A stretch of DNA of 64,000 bases from JAAUTT01 sp038213375 (GCA_038213375.1 JBBQTB010000016.1:1-64000), one strand, 5' to 3'; shown: positions 53,686 through 62,553, counted from the first letter of the stretch. Numbers and translations are program-made. The notes: a model not told the origin generated them from the letters alone.

Positions 53686-54527
53686 ACCGACTATTATTCT
53701 TAATTGCCACAATAGCATGTGTTTCGCCGCTAAAAAGTCAGGAATTTTCGAATCCAAACCTAAGTTCAATGGTTAAAACGGAACGTGATTTCAGTCATAT
53801 GGCTAAAGAATATAGTACACGTCAGGCATTCTTATCATTCACCAACGACGAATCGCTTGGATTTAAAAATGGCCCAATATCACTAAAAAAGGAATGGGAA
53901 CAACGAAAGGCAGATTCATCATGGCTTTGGTGGGAACCAGATTTTGCTGATATCGCTACTTCCGGCGAATTTGGTTTTACTTCCGGTCCATGGGAATACC
54001 GTATAAATAAGCATGATCCAAAAGTTGCCGCACAGGGTCATTTTTTTTCTATTTGGAGAAAGGATTCCGGCGGATCATGGAAAGTACTCATCGATATGGG
54101 CATTCAATACAATCAAACAATAAAAAGGGTGAAAATGACGACAACATCACTCCCACTCCAAATTTCCCAAATTTCCACCAAAGAAGATCTCTTAAAGTTT
54201 GAAAAAGAATTTATAGCAAAACAATCTACCGGAACATTAAGCGCATACAATTCTGTTTTATCATCCCAAGTAAGGTTTTATCACTCCAATTTCCGACCTT
54301 TCATTGGTAAATATAAAGTGGCCAACCACTTATCCAAAACGAAAGAGCCAACTACTTACTCTTGCATCGATGGCTTTATAGCCATTTCGGGCGATATGGG
54401 GATAGTATTCGGTAAAGCCACTAAACAAATCGATGACAAAACTTCTACAAAAAAATCAAATTACCTTCGTGTTTGGAAGAAGGAAGACGGTGCTAATTGG
54501 AAATTGGTAGTTGAGGTGCAGGATTAA
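53682..54527 (+). CDS. exported protein with tandem SnoaL/DUF4440-like domains
   Basis: The 281-residue product has a signal peptide (LLFLIATIACVSPLKSQ). Two domains of similar length follow. The first has RDFSHMAKEYSTRQAFLSF, FADIATSGEFGFTSGPWEY and FFSIWRKDSGGSWKVLIDMG; the second ends in YLRVWKKEDGANWKLVVEV. Both are NTF2-like in the DUF4440 style (W-rich SWKV strand at the end). DUF4440 domains bind small ligands or have enzyme activity in other proteins; here no catalytic residue set is certain. It overlaps the previous gene by four bases. Confidence 0.65.
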   Translation: MNRLLFLIATIACVSPLKSQEFSNPNLSSMVKTERDFSHMAKEYSTRQAFLSFTNDESLGFKNGPISLKKEWEQRKADSSWLWWEPDFADIATSGEFGFTSGPWEYRINKHDPKVAAQGHFFSIWRKDSGGSWKVLIDMGIQYNQTIKRVKMTTTSLPLQISQISTKEDLLKFEKEFIAKQSTGTLSAYNSVLSSQVRFYHSNFRPFIGKYKVANHLSKTKEPTTYSCIDGFIAISGDMGIVFGKATKQIDDKTSTKKSNYLRVWKKEDGANWKLVVEVQD

Positions 54528-54535
54528 TGTATTGA

Positions 54536-54690
54536 CTATTCATATCGTAAGGCCTTCATTGGTTTTTTTTACCGCTTTTCCTACCAAAAAGATAACTGTT
54601 AACATTCCGATTAAATATGTTAATATACTAACCATAAATAAGTAGCTATACCAAGAGCTTCAAATCCTATTGGAGGATTTATGAGAATTT
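54536..54690 (-). pseudogene. remnant of a MacB-like ABC permease C-terminus
   Basis: Read on the minus strand, three frame segments join into a membrane segment and tail: PIGFEALGIATYLWLV, then SILTYLIGMLTVIFLVGKAV, then PMKALRYE and TAG at 54536. The final PMKALRYE matches the common end of MacB/FtsX-type permeases of Bacteroidota (NPvkaLRYE). Two frameshifts separate the segments, one at a run of eight A. The rest of the permease is gone. The call rests on a short match. Confidence 0.45.
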
Positions 54691-54712
54691 TTATCAGTTA
54701 TTCTTATCATGA

Positions 54713-55252
54713 CTAATTCTTCTTTTCCAAATAGGTTTTCAAAATACTTACAATAGATGGGAAACTAATGGTTGCAAAATCGATGTTGCTTGGATGAACC
54801 AACCTTGCTTCGGCAACATCATCAGCTGCCTTTAGGTTGGATATATCTTCTATAGGGCATATAAAAGCCAGGTCACAGGTAAAATAACTTATATTTCGGT
54901 ACACATATTCGTTGGGGAACGAAGATAGGAATTCGAGGGTTACTACCTTAATTCCAAGTTCTTCAAAAATCTCTCTTCTTACGGCATCTTCTGCACTTTC
55001 CATGGTGTCCACAAATCCTCCGGGCAGATCAAATGTTCCGGCACGTGGTTCAAATTTCCGTTTAGTAAGGATGATACGGTTATCGGGCAATTGAACAATA
55101 ACTGCCACAGCTGTAGACGCATTGATAAAAAAACAAAATTTACAATTCTCACAATTAAATGCTTTTACACCATCGTAAACAAAACCCTTATAACCGCATT
55201 TTGGACAATAACTAAATATATGTGAAGGATGTGATTGAGAATTGGAATGCAT
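54713..55252 (-). CDS. Nudix hydrolase with N-terminal zinc ribbon
   Basis: I start at 55252 (MHSNSQSHPSHIFSYCPKCG); 55285 would add an unconserved segment. The 179-residue protein opens with a zinc ribbon (CPKCG then CENCKFC), as in NudC- or ADP-ribose-type hydrolases. The full Nudix box lies at about residues 77-99: G-x5-E-x7-RE-U-x-EE-x-GU, all key positions present. Nudix enzymes hydrolyse nucleoside diphosphates linked to another group. Substrate cannot be assigned. It is a single gene. Confidence 0.9.
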   Translation of the reverse strand: MHSNSQSHPSHIFSYCPKCGYKGFVYDGVKAFNCENCKFCFFINASTAVAVIVQLPDNRIILTKRKFEPRAGTFDLPGGFVDTMESAEDAVRREIFEELGIKVVTLEFLSSFPNEYVYRNISYFTCDLAFICPIEDISNLKAADDVAEARLVHPSNIDFATISFPSIVSILKTYLEKKN

Positions 55253-55361
55253 AGATAATTTTTTTACGAACAAGTGAAAGTACATGAGAAAATCGGAACG
55301 AACAAAAACCCGCTTTAAAATTATTTTCTCTGGGATGGCGGTGTAAACTGTTATTAATTAT

Positions 55362-55369
55362 TATTTTTG
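55362..55369 (+). promoter_or_regulatory. candidate -7 element of the NagX-like gene
   Basis: TATTTTTG fits the Bacteroidota -7 consensus TAnnTTTG exactly, 30 bp before the ATG. A clear -33 TTTG is not seen at the right distance, so confidence is low. Confidence 0.35.
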
Positions 55370-55398
55370 AACCTACATAACTACTAAACACAACTTAA

Positions 55399-56520
55399 AT
55401 GGAAAAAAATAATACACCTGAAGTCAAACGGCTACTATCACTGGATGCTCTTCGTGGATTCGACATGTTCTGGATTATGGGTGGTGAAAGCATGTTTATT
55501 GCTTTAGGAGCGCTTACCGGCTGGCCCGTTTTACAGTGGTGGGCTGGTGAATTACAACACGTTGCATGGCATGGATTTGTATTTTACGACATGATTTTTC
55601 CTCTATTTCTTTTCATTGCCGGTATTTCGTTCCCTTTTTCTATGGCAAAACGGTATAATGGCCCTGAAAACCGTAAATCCCTTTATATTCATGTTGTTAA
55701 ACGGGGGATTATCCTGGTTCTTTTAGGAATTATTTACAATAATGCCATTAATTTTGATTTTACAAATCTTCGTTATGGTAGCGTTTTAGGAAGAATTGGA
55801 TTGGCATGGATGTTTGCTGCATTCATTTTTATGAATACCAGATTAACTTTTAGAGTCATTTGGTGCGGCGGTATTTTACTTGCATATTGGTTATTATTGG
55901 TAATATTTCCAGCGCATGATTTGGGTTCAATCGACCCTTTTTCGATGGAAGGCAGTCTAACCGGTCTCGTTGACCGCATGATTATGCCAGGAGTTTTATA
56001 CCTGAAAATCCATGATCCGGAAGGTATTCTGAGTTTGTTGCCTGCAATTTCAACTGCTTTATTGGGCATGCTAACCGGCCAATTTGTTTTGTCGGATTAT
56101 CTTAGTAAAAAACCTCTTAAAAAAGTACTTTTCATGGCAATAGCAGGTATAGCACTGATGGTTATTGGTAAATTATGGAATTTAACATTTCCTATCAACA
56201 AAAACCTGTGGACTAGCTCGTTTGTTTGCTTTGTAGGTGGTATAAGTTTATTATTATTTACCCTGTTTTATTTAGTAATAGATATTTGGAACTATAAAAA
56301 ATGGACTACTTTTTTTGTTGTGATTGGAGTGAATTCCATTACCATTTATCTGGCTCACCGCCTGTTCGATTTTGAATATACCACCCGTTTTTTATTTGGC
56401 GGATTAATTAAGCTATTTCCCGAAACATGGTTTCCATTTCTGGGTGCAACAGCCTTCGTTGCTACAGGATGGATATTTTTATACTTTTTGTATAAGAAGA
56501 AATTTTTTCTGAAAGTGTAA
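55399..56520 (+). CDS. NagX-like membrane acyltransferase (heparan-alpha-glucosaminide N-acetyltransferase family)
   Basis: The 373-residue protein has about ten TM segments. LLSLDALRGFDMFWI at the start and FVFYDMIFPLFLFIAGISFPFS are the family signatures, and the His in NSITIYLAHRLFDF is a further conserved position. NagX-type proteins transfer acetyl to amino sugars, or their role is unproven, at the cytoplasmic membrane. The gene has a perfect -7 box and a strong terminator. No glycan-use gene adjoins it, so the substrate is open. Confidence 0.88.
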   Translation: MEKNNTPEVKRLLSLDALRGFDMFWIMGGESMFIALGALTGWPVLQWWAGELQHVAWHGFVFYDMIFPLFLFIAGISFPFSMAKRYNGPENRKSLYIHVVKRGIILVLLGIIYNNAINFDFTNLRYGSVLGRIGLAWMFAAFIFMNTRLTFRVIWCGGILLAYWLLLVIFPAHDLGSIDPFSMEGSLTGLVDRMIMPGVLYLKIHDPEGILSLLPAISTALLGMLTGQFVLSDYLSKKPLKKVLFMAIAGIALMVIGKLWNLTFPINKNLWTSSFVCFVGGISLLLFTLFYLVIDIWNYKKWTTFFVVIGVNSITIYLAHRLFDFEYTTRFLFGGLIKLFPETWFPFLGATAFVATGWIFLYFLYKKKFFLKV

Positions 56521-56543
56521 ACGATAAATTTAAATCGTTAGTT

Positions 56544-56590
56544 ATTACCGTTTGGCTCTAATCAAAATGCCAAACGGTAATTTGCTTTTA
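56544..56590 (+). terminator. intrinsic terminator of the NagX-like gene
   Basis: A 13-bp perfect stem (ATTACCGTTTGGC / GCCAAACGGTAAT) with a 12-nt loop is followed by TTGCTTTTATACTTTT. It lies 24 bp past the stop at 56520. Confidence 0.85.
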
Positions 56591-56628
56591 TACTTTTCCC
56601 TGATAATAAAAAATTGAACAAATAATAT

Positions 56629-56636
56629 TAATTTTG
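56629..56636 (+). promoter_or_regulatory. candidate -7 element of siaC
   Basis: TAATTTTG matches TAnnTTTG exactly, 81 bp before the siaC ATG. The TTG upstream is only 12 bp away, which is too short for a proper -33 box. Confidence 0.3.
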
Positions 56637-56716
56637 TTTTTAGAAGGTAAAAATAGTATCAGAGTCCTTATCCATTTAATTTTTTATTCAATTTACAACG
56701 AAAAATAATAATAAAA

Positions 56717-57091
56717 ATGCAGGATTTAATAATTCAAGGAACTAACAAGACCCCATCGATCGATTTTAAAATAAACGGTGAGTTGAAAATTGAAGGCCGT
56801 TCTATTCCTGAAAATACATATGATTTTTACAAACCCATCGTTAATTGGGTGGAAACATTAAAAGAAAGTATCCCTTCATCTATTACATTAACAGTAAAGT
56901 TAGAATATATTAATACCAGTTCCAGCAAATTGATATTGGATATATTTAAAATACTTGATGAAATTTTTACTTCAAAAAAGTGTGAAGTTGAAATTGTTTG
57001 GTTATACGACTATGATGATGATGAAAGTCGCGATGAAGGCCACAATTACAAAAGTGAATTGAGTGTACCATTTAATATTAAGGTATATTAA
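56717..57091 (+). CDS. siaC: SiaC-family regulatory phosphoprotein (DUF1987)
   Basis: The 124-residue protein matches DUF1987: LIIQGTNKTPSIDFKI, GELKIEGRSIPENTYDFY, LKLILDIFKILDEI-type helix and an acidic WLYDYDDDESRDEG loop. In Pseudomonas SiaC is phosphorylated on Thr68 by SiaB and, when dephosphorylated by SiaA, binds and activates a diguanylate cyclase. The corresponding residues here are T67/S68 in YINTSSSK. No siaA, siaB or siaD lies in the window, so its kinase must be elsewhere. The stop overlaps the converging kinase stop by four bases (TTAA). Confidence 0.85.
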   Translation: MQDLIIQGTNKTPSIDFKINGELKIEGRSIPENTYDFYKPIVNWVETLKESIPSSITLTVKLEYINTSSSKLILDIFKILDEIFTSKKCEVEIVWLYDYDDDESRDEGHNYKSELSVPFNIKVY

Positions 57092-58452
57092 AAAGTAATT
57101 GTAAATATGGTTTCCTTCTCGGGCACTGAACTTGCTGTTATTGAGCCATTGTGCAGCCTGATAATTTGCTTGGAAAGACTTAGTCCAATTCCTGATCCGG
57201 ATGGTTTGGTTGTAAAAAATGGGATAAATATCTTATCCAAAACTTCTTGCAAAATACCCATTCCATTATCAATTACCTGAATGGTCGCATGACCTCGTTT
57301 ATTATAAAAAGCTTTCATTTCAATGTGAGACTCCGAACGGCCTTCCAAAGCGTGAATCGAATTTTTTATCAGATTTATCAGAACTTGTTCAATTAGTTGC
57401 TCGTCAATAGATAATTCAATGTTTTCGGGCAGAATGCTAATAGCAAACAATATATTGTTGCGTTTCATCTCTTCCTCCAAAAACTTCTCAATATTTTTGA
57501 ACAGGTTATTGATGGACGATATTTTAAAATTTGGTGTGGGTATCTTTGTAAGGTTCCGATACGTGTTCACAAAATGCAATAAGCCTGTACTTCGCCTGTT
57601 TATGGTTTGAATTGCCTGTTGAATTTCATCAAGACTTTCCCGTTCAATTTGCAAACAAACTCCGCCCGTTTGATCCAAATCACTTTGGGCTTTCAGCATT
57701 AGCTCGATGGTTGACGATAATGAAGCAATTGGAGTAATTGAATTCATTATTTCGTGTGTAAGCACTCGGATAAGTTTTTGCCAGGCCTCTGTTTCCTGTT
57801 CCTCAAGTACACTCTGAATATTTTTAATTGTAGCCAGTGTGATATTTTTACTCCTGATTTTTAGTTCAGTTGCGAAAATAGCAAGTTGTAAAATATCATC
57901 TTCGTCCTGCACTTTTACTAAAGCGTTCTGTCCGGCTTTTATATTCAAAAGCGTAACCACAAGTTCCGGGCTAAGCAGATTTAGGGCGTGGATATTCTTC
58001 AAACTATTAACCTGAAATAGCTTTTTTGCAGCTTTGTTAACCATTTCAACCTCTCCATCCTTTTGATAGGCGATAATACTTACATCTATATTTTGAACTA
58101 TACTTTGCAGGTAATGAAAGTGTTCTTCCTTTTCGGAACGAACTTGTTGAAAGTCGCGAATAACATCGTTAAAAGCTTTATTAAGTTCATCAAACGACGA
58201 ACCCATCCCTTCAATTTGAAACGACCGCGAAAATTCTGAAAAACGTATCGATTCAAGAAAACTTGCCAAATCACGATTGGTTTTATTCACATACCTAATT
58301 AACGAGAACACCTGGTATATAATTATGCCACAAAGAATAAACGAAGGTAACAACCATTTTTCCTCCACCACGGAAAAGAAAAATGTGCCGATGGAAATTG
58401 TTAAAATGATAATTCGGAAAATACTATTTACATAGAAATTTTTATAGGTCAT
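57088..58452 (-). CDS. membrane histidine kinase, NtrY/ZraS-like, partner of the sigma-54 regulator
   Basis: I start at 58452 (MTYKNFYVNSIFRI), overlapping the regulator stop by 11 bp. The 454-residue protein has two adjacent TM segments (about 10-30 and 33-52) with almost no periplasmic loop. A HAMP-like linker, a PAS domain (about 120-220) and a HisKA helix with H233 in VLTHEIMNSITPIASL follow. The ATPase domain has NLIKNSIHAL, DNGMGI and GSGIGLSLSKQI. The H-box with N and P after His is typical of NtrY-type kinases. The stop overlaps siaC by four bases. Confidence 0.9.
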   Translation of the reverse strand: MTYKNFYVNSIFRIIILTISIGTFFFSVVEEKWLLPSFILCGIIIYQVFSLIRYVNKTNRDLASFLESIRFSEFSRSFQIEGMGSSFDELNKAFNDVIRDFQQVRSEKEEHFHYLQSIVQNIDVSIIAYQKDGEVEMVNKAAKKLFQVNSLKNIHALNLLSPELVVTLLNIKAGQNALVKVQDEDDILQLAIFATELKIRSKNITLATIKNIQSVLEEQETEAWQKLIRVLTHEIMNSITPIASLSSTIELMLKAQSDLDQTGGVCLQIERESLDEIQQAIQTINRRSTGLLHFVNTYRNLTKIPTPNFKISSINNLFKNIEKFLEEEMKRNNILFAISILPENIELSIDEQLIEQVLINLIKNSIHALEGRSESHIEMKAFYNKRGHATIQVIDNGMGILQEVLDKIFIPFFTTKPSGSGIGLSLSKQIIRLHNGSITASSVPEKETIFTITF

Positions 58453-59818
58453 ATTTTTCCATTCTCCGGTATAGTGAAGTTCGGGTAATTCCAAGTTCCT
58501 GTGCAGCCTGGCTTATATTACCCTGAAATTGTTTCAATACCTTAACAATGATTTGTTTTTCTACATCGTCAAGATTAAAGGTTGAAAGCTCAAAATCTCC
58601 CACTTTGCTTGGCTGAGTGGACAATATAAAATCGTCCGGTTCCAGAATATTTGAATCGGCCATAATGATAGCACGTTCAATGGCATGCTGCAATTCGCGC
58701 ACATTTCCGGGCCAAGGGTAAAGATTTAGCTTTTTGATGGATGATGTACTAATACCTTTGATATTCTTTTTGTACTTCTTGGTATAAATTTTTATATAAT
58801 GATTAGCTAAAAGAGGGATGTCACCGGCTCGCTCGCGCAATGGAGGGAGGTGTATTTCTACAGTATTTACCCTATATAACAAGTCCTGACGAAATTGATT
58901 ATCCGAAACCATTTGCAAAATATTGTTATTGGTAGCACATATCAACCGAACATCAATTGCTTTCGGACGAGTAGCTCCAACCCGAACAACTTCACGGCGT
59001 TCAAGAACTGTGAGTAATTTCGTTTGTAAAGTATTAGAAAGGTTACCAATTTCATCGAGAAACAAACTACCGCCCGACGCAACTTCAAATCGCCCGGGTT
59101 TTTCCTTTTTCGCGTCAGTAAATGCTCCTTTTTCATGGCCGAATAGTTCGCTTTCAAACAAACTCTCGCTTATCGACCCTAAGTCAACACTCATAAAAAC
59201 CTCATCTTTCCGATGAGAATTCCGGTGCAGGGCACGGGCTACCAGTTCTTTTCCAGTACCATTTTCACCTAATATCAACACGTTGGCATCTGTTGCAGCC
59301 ACTTTCTGTATGGTGGCGAAAACCTTTTGCATTTCGGGCGAATTCCCGATAAAATCGGCAAAAGGTTGATCCATTACCGCACTTAATTCTTTTTGTTTAT
59401 TTCGCAGACTGTCTGTTTCCCATCTGGAACGTCTCAGTTTTATAGACGAAGAAATGGTTGCCAAAAGTTTCTCGTTTTGCCATGGCTTCAATACAAAATC
59501 AGTTGCTCCTGCTTTTATAGCACGAACCGCTTTTTCAGCATCACCATAAGCAGTAATGAAAACTACCACAGCATCATTATCTATTTCAATTATTTTTTCC
59601 ATCCACTCGAAACCTTCCTGTCCGCTAATGGCATCTTTGGTAAAATTCATATCCAAAAGAACCACATCAAAATCCTCCTTTTTCATTGCCTCGGGAATGC
59701 GTTCGGGATTGTTTACAGCAGTAATTGATTCAACATGGTTTTTTAATAGCAGTTTTAAAGCAAACAAAATATCTTCGTTGTCATCAACAGCAAGGATTCT
59801 ACCTATTTTTGCAGTCAT
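58442..59818 (-). CDS. sigma-54 dependent response regulator, NtrC family
   Basis: The start is 59818 (MTAKIGRILAVDDNED); the upstream in-frame extension is unconserved. The 458-residue protein has a receiver with D56 (VVLLDMNF), the AAA+ domain with GENGTGKELVA (Walker A), EKGAFTDAKK (sigma-54 contact GAFTGA, here GAFTDA) and GSLFLDEIGNLS (Walker B). A Fis-type helix-turn-helix closes it (NISQAAQELGITRTSLYRR). The GAFTDA variant is known from other regulators. It is transcribed first in a kinase operon, divergent from the ABC and TolC genes that may be its targets. Confidence 0.93.
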   Translation of the reverse strand: MTAKIGRILAVDDNEDILFALKLLLKNHVESITAVNNPERIPEAMKKEDFDVVLLDMNFTKDAISGQEGFEWMEKIIEIDNDAVVVFITAYGDAEKAVRAIKAGATDFVLKPWQNEKLLATISSSIKLRRSRWETDSLRNKQKELSAVMDQPFADFIGNSPEMQKVFATIQKVAATDANVLILGENGTGKELVARALHRNSHRKDEVFMSVDLGSISESLFESELFGHEKGAFTDAKKEKPGRFEVASGGSLFLDEIGNLSNTLQTKLLTVLERREVVRVGATRPKAIDVRLICATNNNILQMVSDNQFRQDLLYRVNTVEIHLPPLRERAGDIPLLANHYIKIYTKKYKKNIKGISTSSIKKLNLYPWPGNVRELQHAIERAIIMADSNILEPDDFILSTQPSKVGDFELSTFNLDDVEKQIIVKVLKQFQGNISQAAQELGITRTSLYRRMEKYDL

Positions 59819-60128
59819 AAAATAAGGTTTTTTTATTTGGCTTAAATGTAATAAAAAATACAAAATGTCCGAAATCGTACTGTTTATGTTTCATAATTGT
59901 ACACTAAATATTACAAATATTATTGCGACATATTGTTTATGTTACTAACATATAACCTAATAACCATTTAGGCATAAGATTTGTAAGATAAAAATCGAAA
60001 AAATGATTGTTTTGAGTAAATGGATGGAATGGACCAACTTAATTCTGCATTTATCTATGTATTTTAACTTAATTCTACTTATTTCAATGCATCTCAATTT
60101 AAAAATATTTCAATGTAAAAAATAATAT
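59819..60128. other. divergent intergenic region with a sigma-54-like site
   Basis: About 310 bp separate the NtrC-type regulator (minus) and the ABC ATPase (plus). AGGCATAAGATTTGTA at 59970-59985 resembles the -24/-12 sigma-54 consensus TGGCAC-N5-TTGCW, with GG and TG at correct spacing but T for C at the -12 position. It points toward the ABC gene, about 145 bp before the ATG. Otherwise the region is AT-rich without genes. Confidence 0.4.
59970..59985 (+). promoter_or_regulatory. candidate sigma-54 promoter for the ABC-TolC genes
   Basis: Matches to TGGCAC-N5-TTGCW are GGCA, the 5-bp spacer and TTG; the first T is A, the last C of -24 is T, and the C of -12 is T. The site is divergent from a gene for a sigma-54 activator, which makes it plausible. 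Confidence 0.35.
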
Positions 60129-60806
60129 ATGCTTAAAACAATTGATTTAACTAAAGTTTTTAGAACCGACGAAGTTGAAACTACTGCATTAAATAAAGTG
60201 AACATTCAAATTGTTCCCGGCGAATTCGTAGCTATCATGGGCCCTTCGGGATGCGGAAAGTCCACCTTGTTAAATATTCTTGGTTTACTCGATAACCCGT
60301 CCACTGGGCTTATGTATTTTAATAGCGAAGAGGTATCAAAGTATACAGAGAAAAAACGGACTAATTTGCGTAAGTCCAATATCGGTTTTGTGTTCCAAAG
60401 CTTCAACCTTATTGATGAGCTTACGGTTTATGAAAATGTAGAATTACCTTTATTGTACATGAAAGTGTCGGGTTCCGACAGGAGGAAAAAAGTTGAAGGC
60501 GTATTAGAGCGAATGAAAATAGCACATCGGCGAAACCATTTTCCACAACAACTTTCAGGTGGCCAGCAGCAGCGAGTGGCAATTGCCCGTGCGGTAGTAA
60601 CCAAACCCAGACTGATACTCGCCGATGAGCCAACCGGAAACCTCGACTCTGCGAATGGTGAGGAAGTAATGAACCTGCTTAGTGAACTTAACCAGGAAGG
60701 AACCACCATTGTGATGGTTACTCACTCCCCCACCGATGCTGAAAAAGCTTCGCGAATTGTGCAATTGTTCGATGGACATGTGATCACCGAGAATATTCGT
60801 AAATAA
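60129..60806 (+). CDS. ABC transporter ATP-binding protein, MacB/LolD type
   Basis: The 225-residue protein is a full ABC ATPase. Walker A is GPSGCGKST, the Q-loop FVFQSFNLIDEL, the signature LSGGQQQRVAIARA, Walker B LILADEPTGNLD and the H-loop VTHS. It belongs to the LolD/MacB/FtsE group, whose ATPases work with permeases of the FtsX fold. Unusually, no permease and no membrane-fusion protein follow; the next gene is a TolC homologue, 76 bp away. The ATPase may serve a permease encoded elsewhere. Confidence 0.92.
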   Translation: MLKTIDLTKVFRTDEVETTALNKVNIQIVPGEFVAIMGPSGCGKSTLLNILGLLDNPSTGLMYFNSEEVSKYTEKKRTNLRKSNIGFVFQSFNLIDELTVYENVELPLLYMKVSGSDRRKKVEGVLERMKIAHRRNHFPQQLSGGQQQRVAIARAVVTKPRLILADEPTGNLDSANGEEVMNLLSELNQEGTTIVMVTHSPTDAEKASRIVQLFDGHVITENIRK

Positions 60807-60882
60807 AATAAATATTCAGGTTCTACACCACAAAAGATAATAATAAATCACTTATAAATAAATACTTAATTAAACCATAGCA

Positions 60883-62223
60883 ATGAAAAGATTTTTGTAT
60901 CTCATTTTAGTTTTCTGCATTTCTTACTCCACAAGCCATGCTCAAAAATCCTGGACTTTGGAAGAATGCATTAAATATGCGTTGGATAAAAATATCCAAA
61001 TTAAAAGACAGCAATTGACGCATGAAATAAACGAACAAAATTTCAATCAATCGAAATACAACATGCTTCCTGATGTTGGAGTGCAGTTTAGCCATAATCT
61101 GAATTCAGGAAGAGCTCTCAATACCGATCAGTATAAATGGGAAAACAAAAATTTTCAGGATGGATCAATGGGAATTCAGGCAAACGTTTTACTTTTTAAT
61201 GGGCTTCAAAATCAAAATAACATAAAGTATTTCAAACTTTCTATGCAGAAAAGCCTGGCAGATCTGGAAAAAGCCAAAAACGATATTTCACTGAATATTG
61301 CTCTTGGCTATCTTGATATATTGTATAACACAGAATTGCTGGATATTGCAAAAAGTCAGATTGAAGTAACTCAGCTTCAGGTTGAAAGAAACAAAAAATT
61401 GGTAGAAGTTGGTAATGTGGCACGAGGTACATTGCTAGAAATACAATCGCAGGCATCGCGTGAAAAAGTAAATGTGACCAATGCAAAAAACAACCTTGAT
61501 ATATCCTATCTAAATCTCACTCAATTATTAGAGCTTGATTCCGTGGGAAATTTTCAAATTACAAAGCCAGAATTACTTACCGTTGAAGAAAATAAAATAT
61601 TAGAATCGGTGATGGAAATTTATAATATTGCTGTTGCCAGAATGCCCCAAATAAAAAGTTCAGAACTAAATCTTGAGGTTCAAAAAGCGAATTTAGCAGT
61701 ATCTAAAGGTAAATACAGTCCGCGTCTGTCAATGTCTGGATTATACTATTCGCGCTATAGTGAGTTAGCCACTGATCTTCTAAATCCAAATTCCAAATAC
61801 TCCTATTTAAATCAGTTGAAAGATAATCAGTACAAGCAATTATCATTAAATTTGCAGATACCACTTTTTTCTAAATTTCAGACACGTACAACTATAAGTA
61901 CCTCTAAAATCCAAGTTAGTGATGCTGAAATAACCCTGCTTCAAACAAAAAAAATATTATATAAAGAAATCCAACAGGCACATGCGGATGCTTTGGCATC
62001 ATTTGATAATTATATATCAAGAAAAGAAGCAGTTGTTTCATCAGAAGAATCATTTAAATATTCACAGCAGAAATTTGATGTTGGAATGATCAGCGCCGTT
62101 GATTATAACTTGGCTAAGAACAACCTGACAAAGTCAAAGTCAGATTTGATTCAAGCTAAGTATCAGTTCATTTTCAAGATAAAGGTTTTGGATTTTTACA
62201 AAGGATCAGCTTTATCTCTTTAA
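60883..62223 (+). CDS. TolC-family outer-membrane efflux protein
   Basis: The 446-residue product has a signal peptide (LILVFCISYSTSHAQ). It shows the two-fold TolC repeat of long helices and beta segments: WTLEECIKYALDKNIQIK, the NIALGYLDILYNTELLDIAK region, LPQIKSSELN-type middle, and QAHADALASFDNYISRKEA near the end. TolC forms an outer-membrane tunnel for exporters. It is coupled to the ABC ATPase gene upstream, which suggests a tripartite exporter, but the inner-membrane and adaptor parts are missing here. Confidence 0.9.
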   Translation: MKRFLYLILVFCISYSTSHAQKSWTLEECIKYALDKNIQIKRQQLTHEINEQNFNQSKYNMLPDVGVQFSHNLNSGRALNTDQYKWENKNFQDGSMGIQANVLLFNGLQNQNNIKYFKLSMQKSLADLEKAKNDISLNIALGYLDILYNTELLDIAKSQIEVTQLQVERNKKLVEVGNVARGTLLEIQSQASREKVNVTNAKNNLDISYLNLTQLLELDSVGNFQITKPELLTVEENKILESVMEIYNIAVARMPQIKSSELNLEVQKANLAVSKGKYSPRLSMSGLYYSRYSELATDLLNPNSKYSYLNQLKDNQYKQLSLNLQIPLFSKFQTRTTISTSKIQVSDAEITLLQTKKILYKEIQQAHADALASFDNYISRKEAVVSSEESFKYSQQKFDVGMISAVDYNLAKNNLTKSKSDLIQAKYQFIFKIKVLDFYKGSALSL

Positions 62224-62490
62224 TAATAAGGTTTGTAGTTAATATAGATTGTAGTTAGTACGAAGTAGTTAAGTTTCATTTTTTATTGCTGTGTTGGCGA
62301 GAACCTTTCAACTAAGGGTTTCCCGCCTTCGCAGTAATTGTTCGAGTTTGAGCCGTATTTATGAAATATGCTTTAATCGTTAGGGTGTTTCCTAATTCAA
62401 GAATAAGGTTAGTAATTGAGTTAGATACCAGACTGGAACAATACTATGGGAAATATGAAAATATTATTTGCAGCAAAAAGTGAAAATATT
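62224..62490. other. gene-free stretch between tolC-like gene and tRNA-Val
   Basis: About 270 bp without a gene. Near 62293-62328 GGCGAGAACC and GGGTTTCCCGCC can pair imperfectly around TTTCAACTAA, a possible terminator for the TolC gene. The rest is ordinary AT-rich spacer. An open frame through the tRNA region is chance. Confidence 0.4.
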
Positions 62491-62521
62491 TTTGCAGATC
62501 TAAAAAACGCGGTTATCTTTG
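62491..62521 (+). promoter_or_regulatory. Bacteroidota-type promoter of tRNA-Val
   Basis: TTTG at 62491-62494, a 19-bp spacer and TATCTTTG at 62514-62521 match the -33/-7 consensus TTTG-N19-21-TAnnTTTG in full. Transcription should start near 62529, about 25 bp before the tRNA. Confidence 0.8.
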
Positions 62522-62553
62522 CACCGCCTTTGAAAACAAGCCTAGGCAAATTG

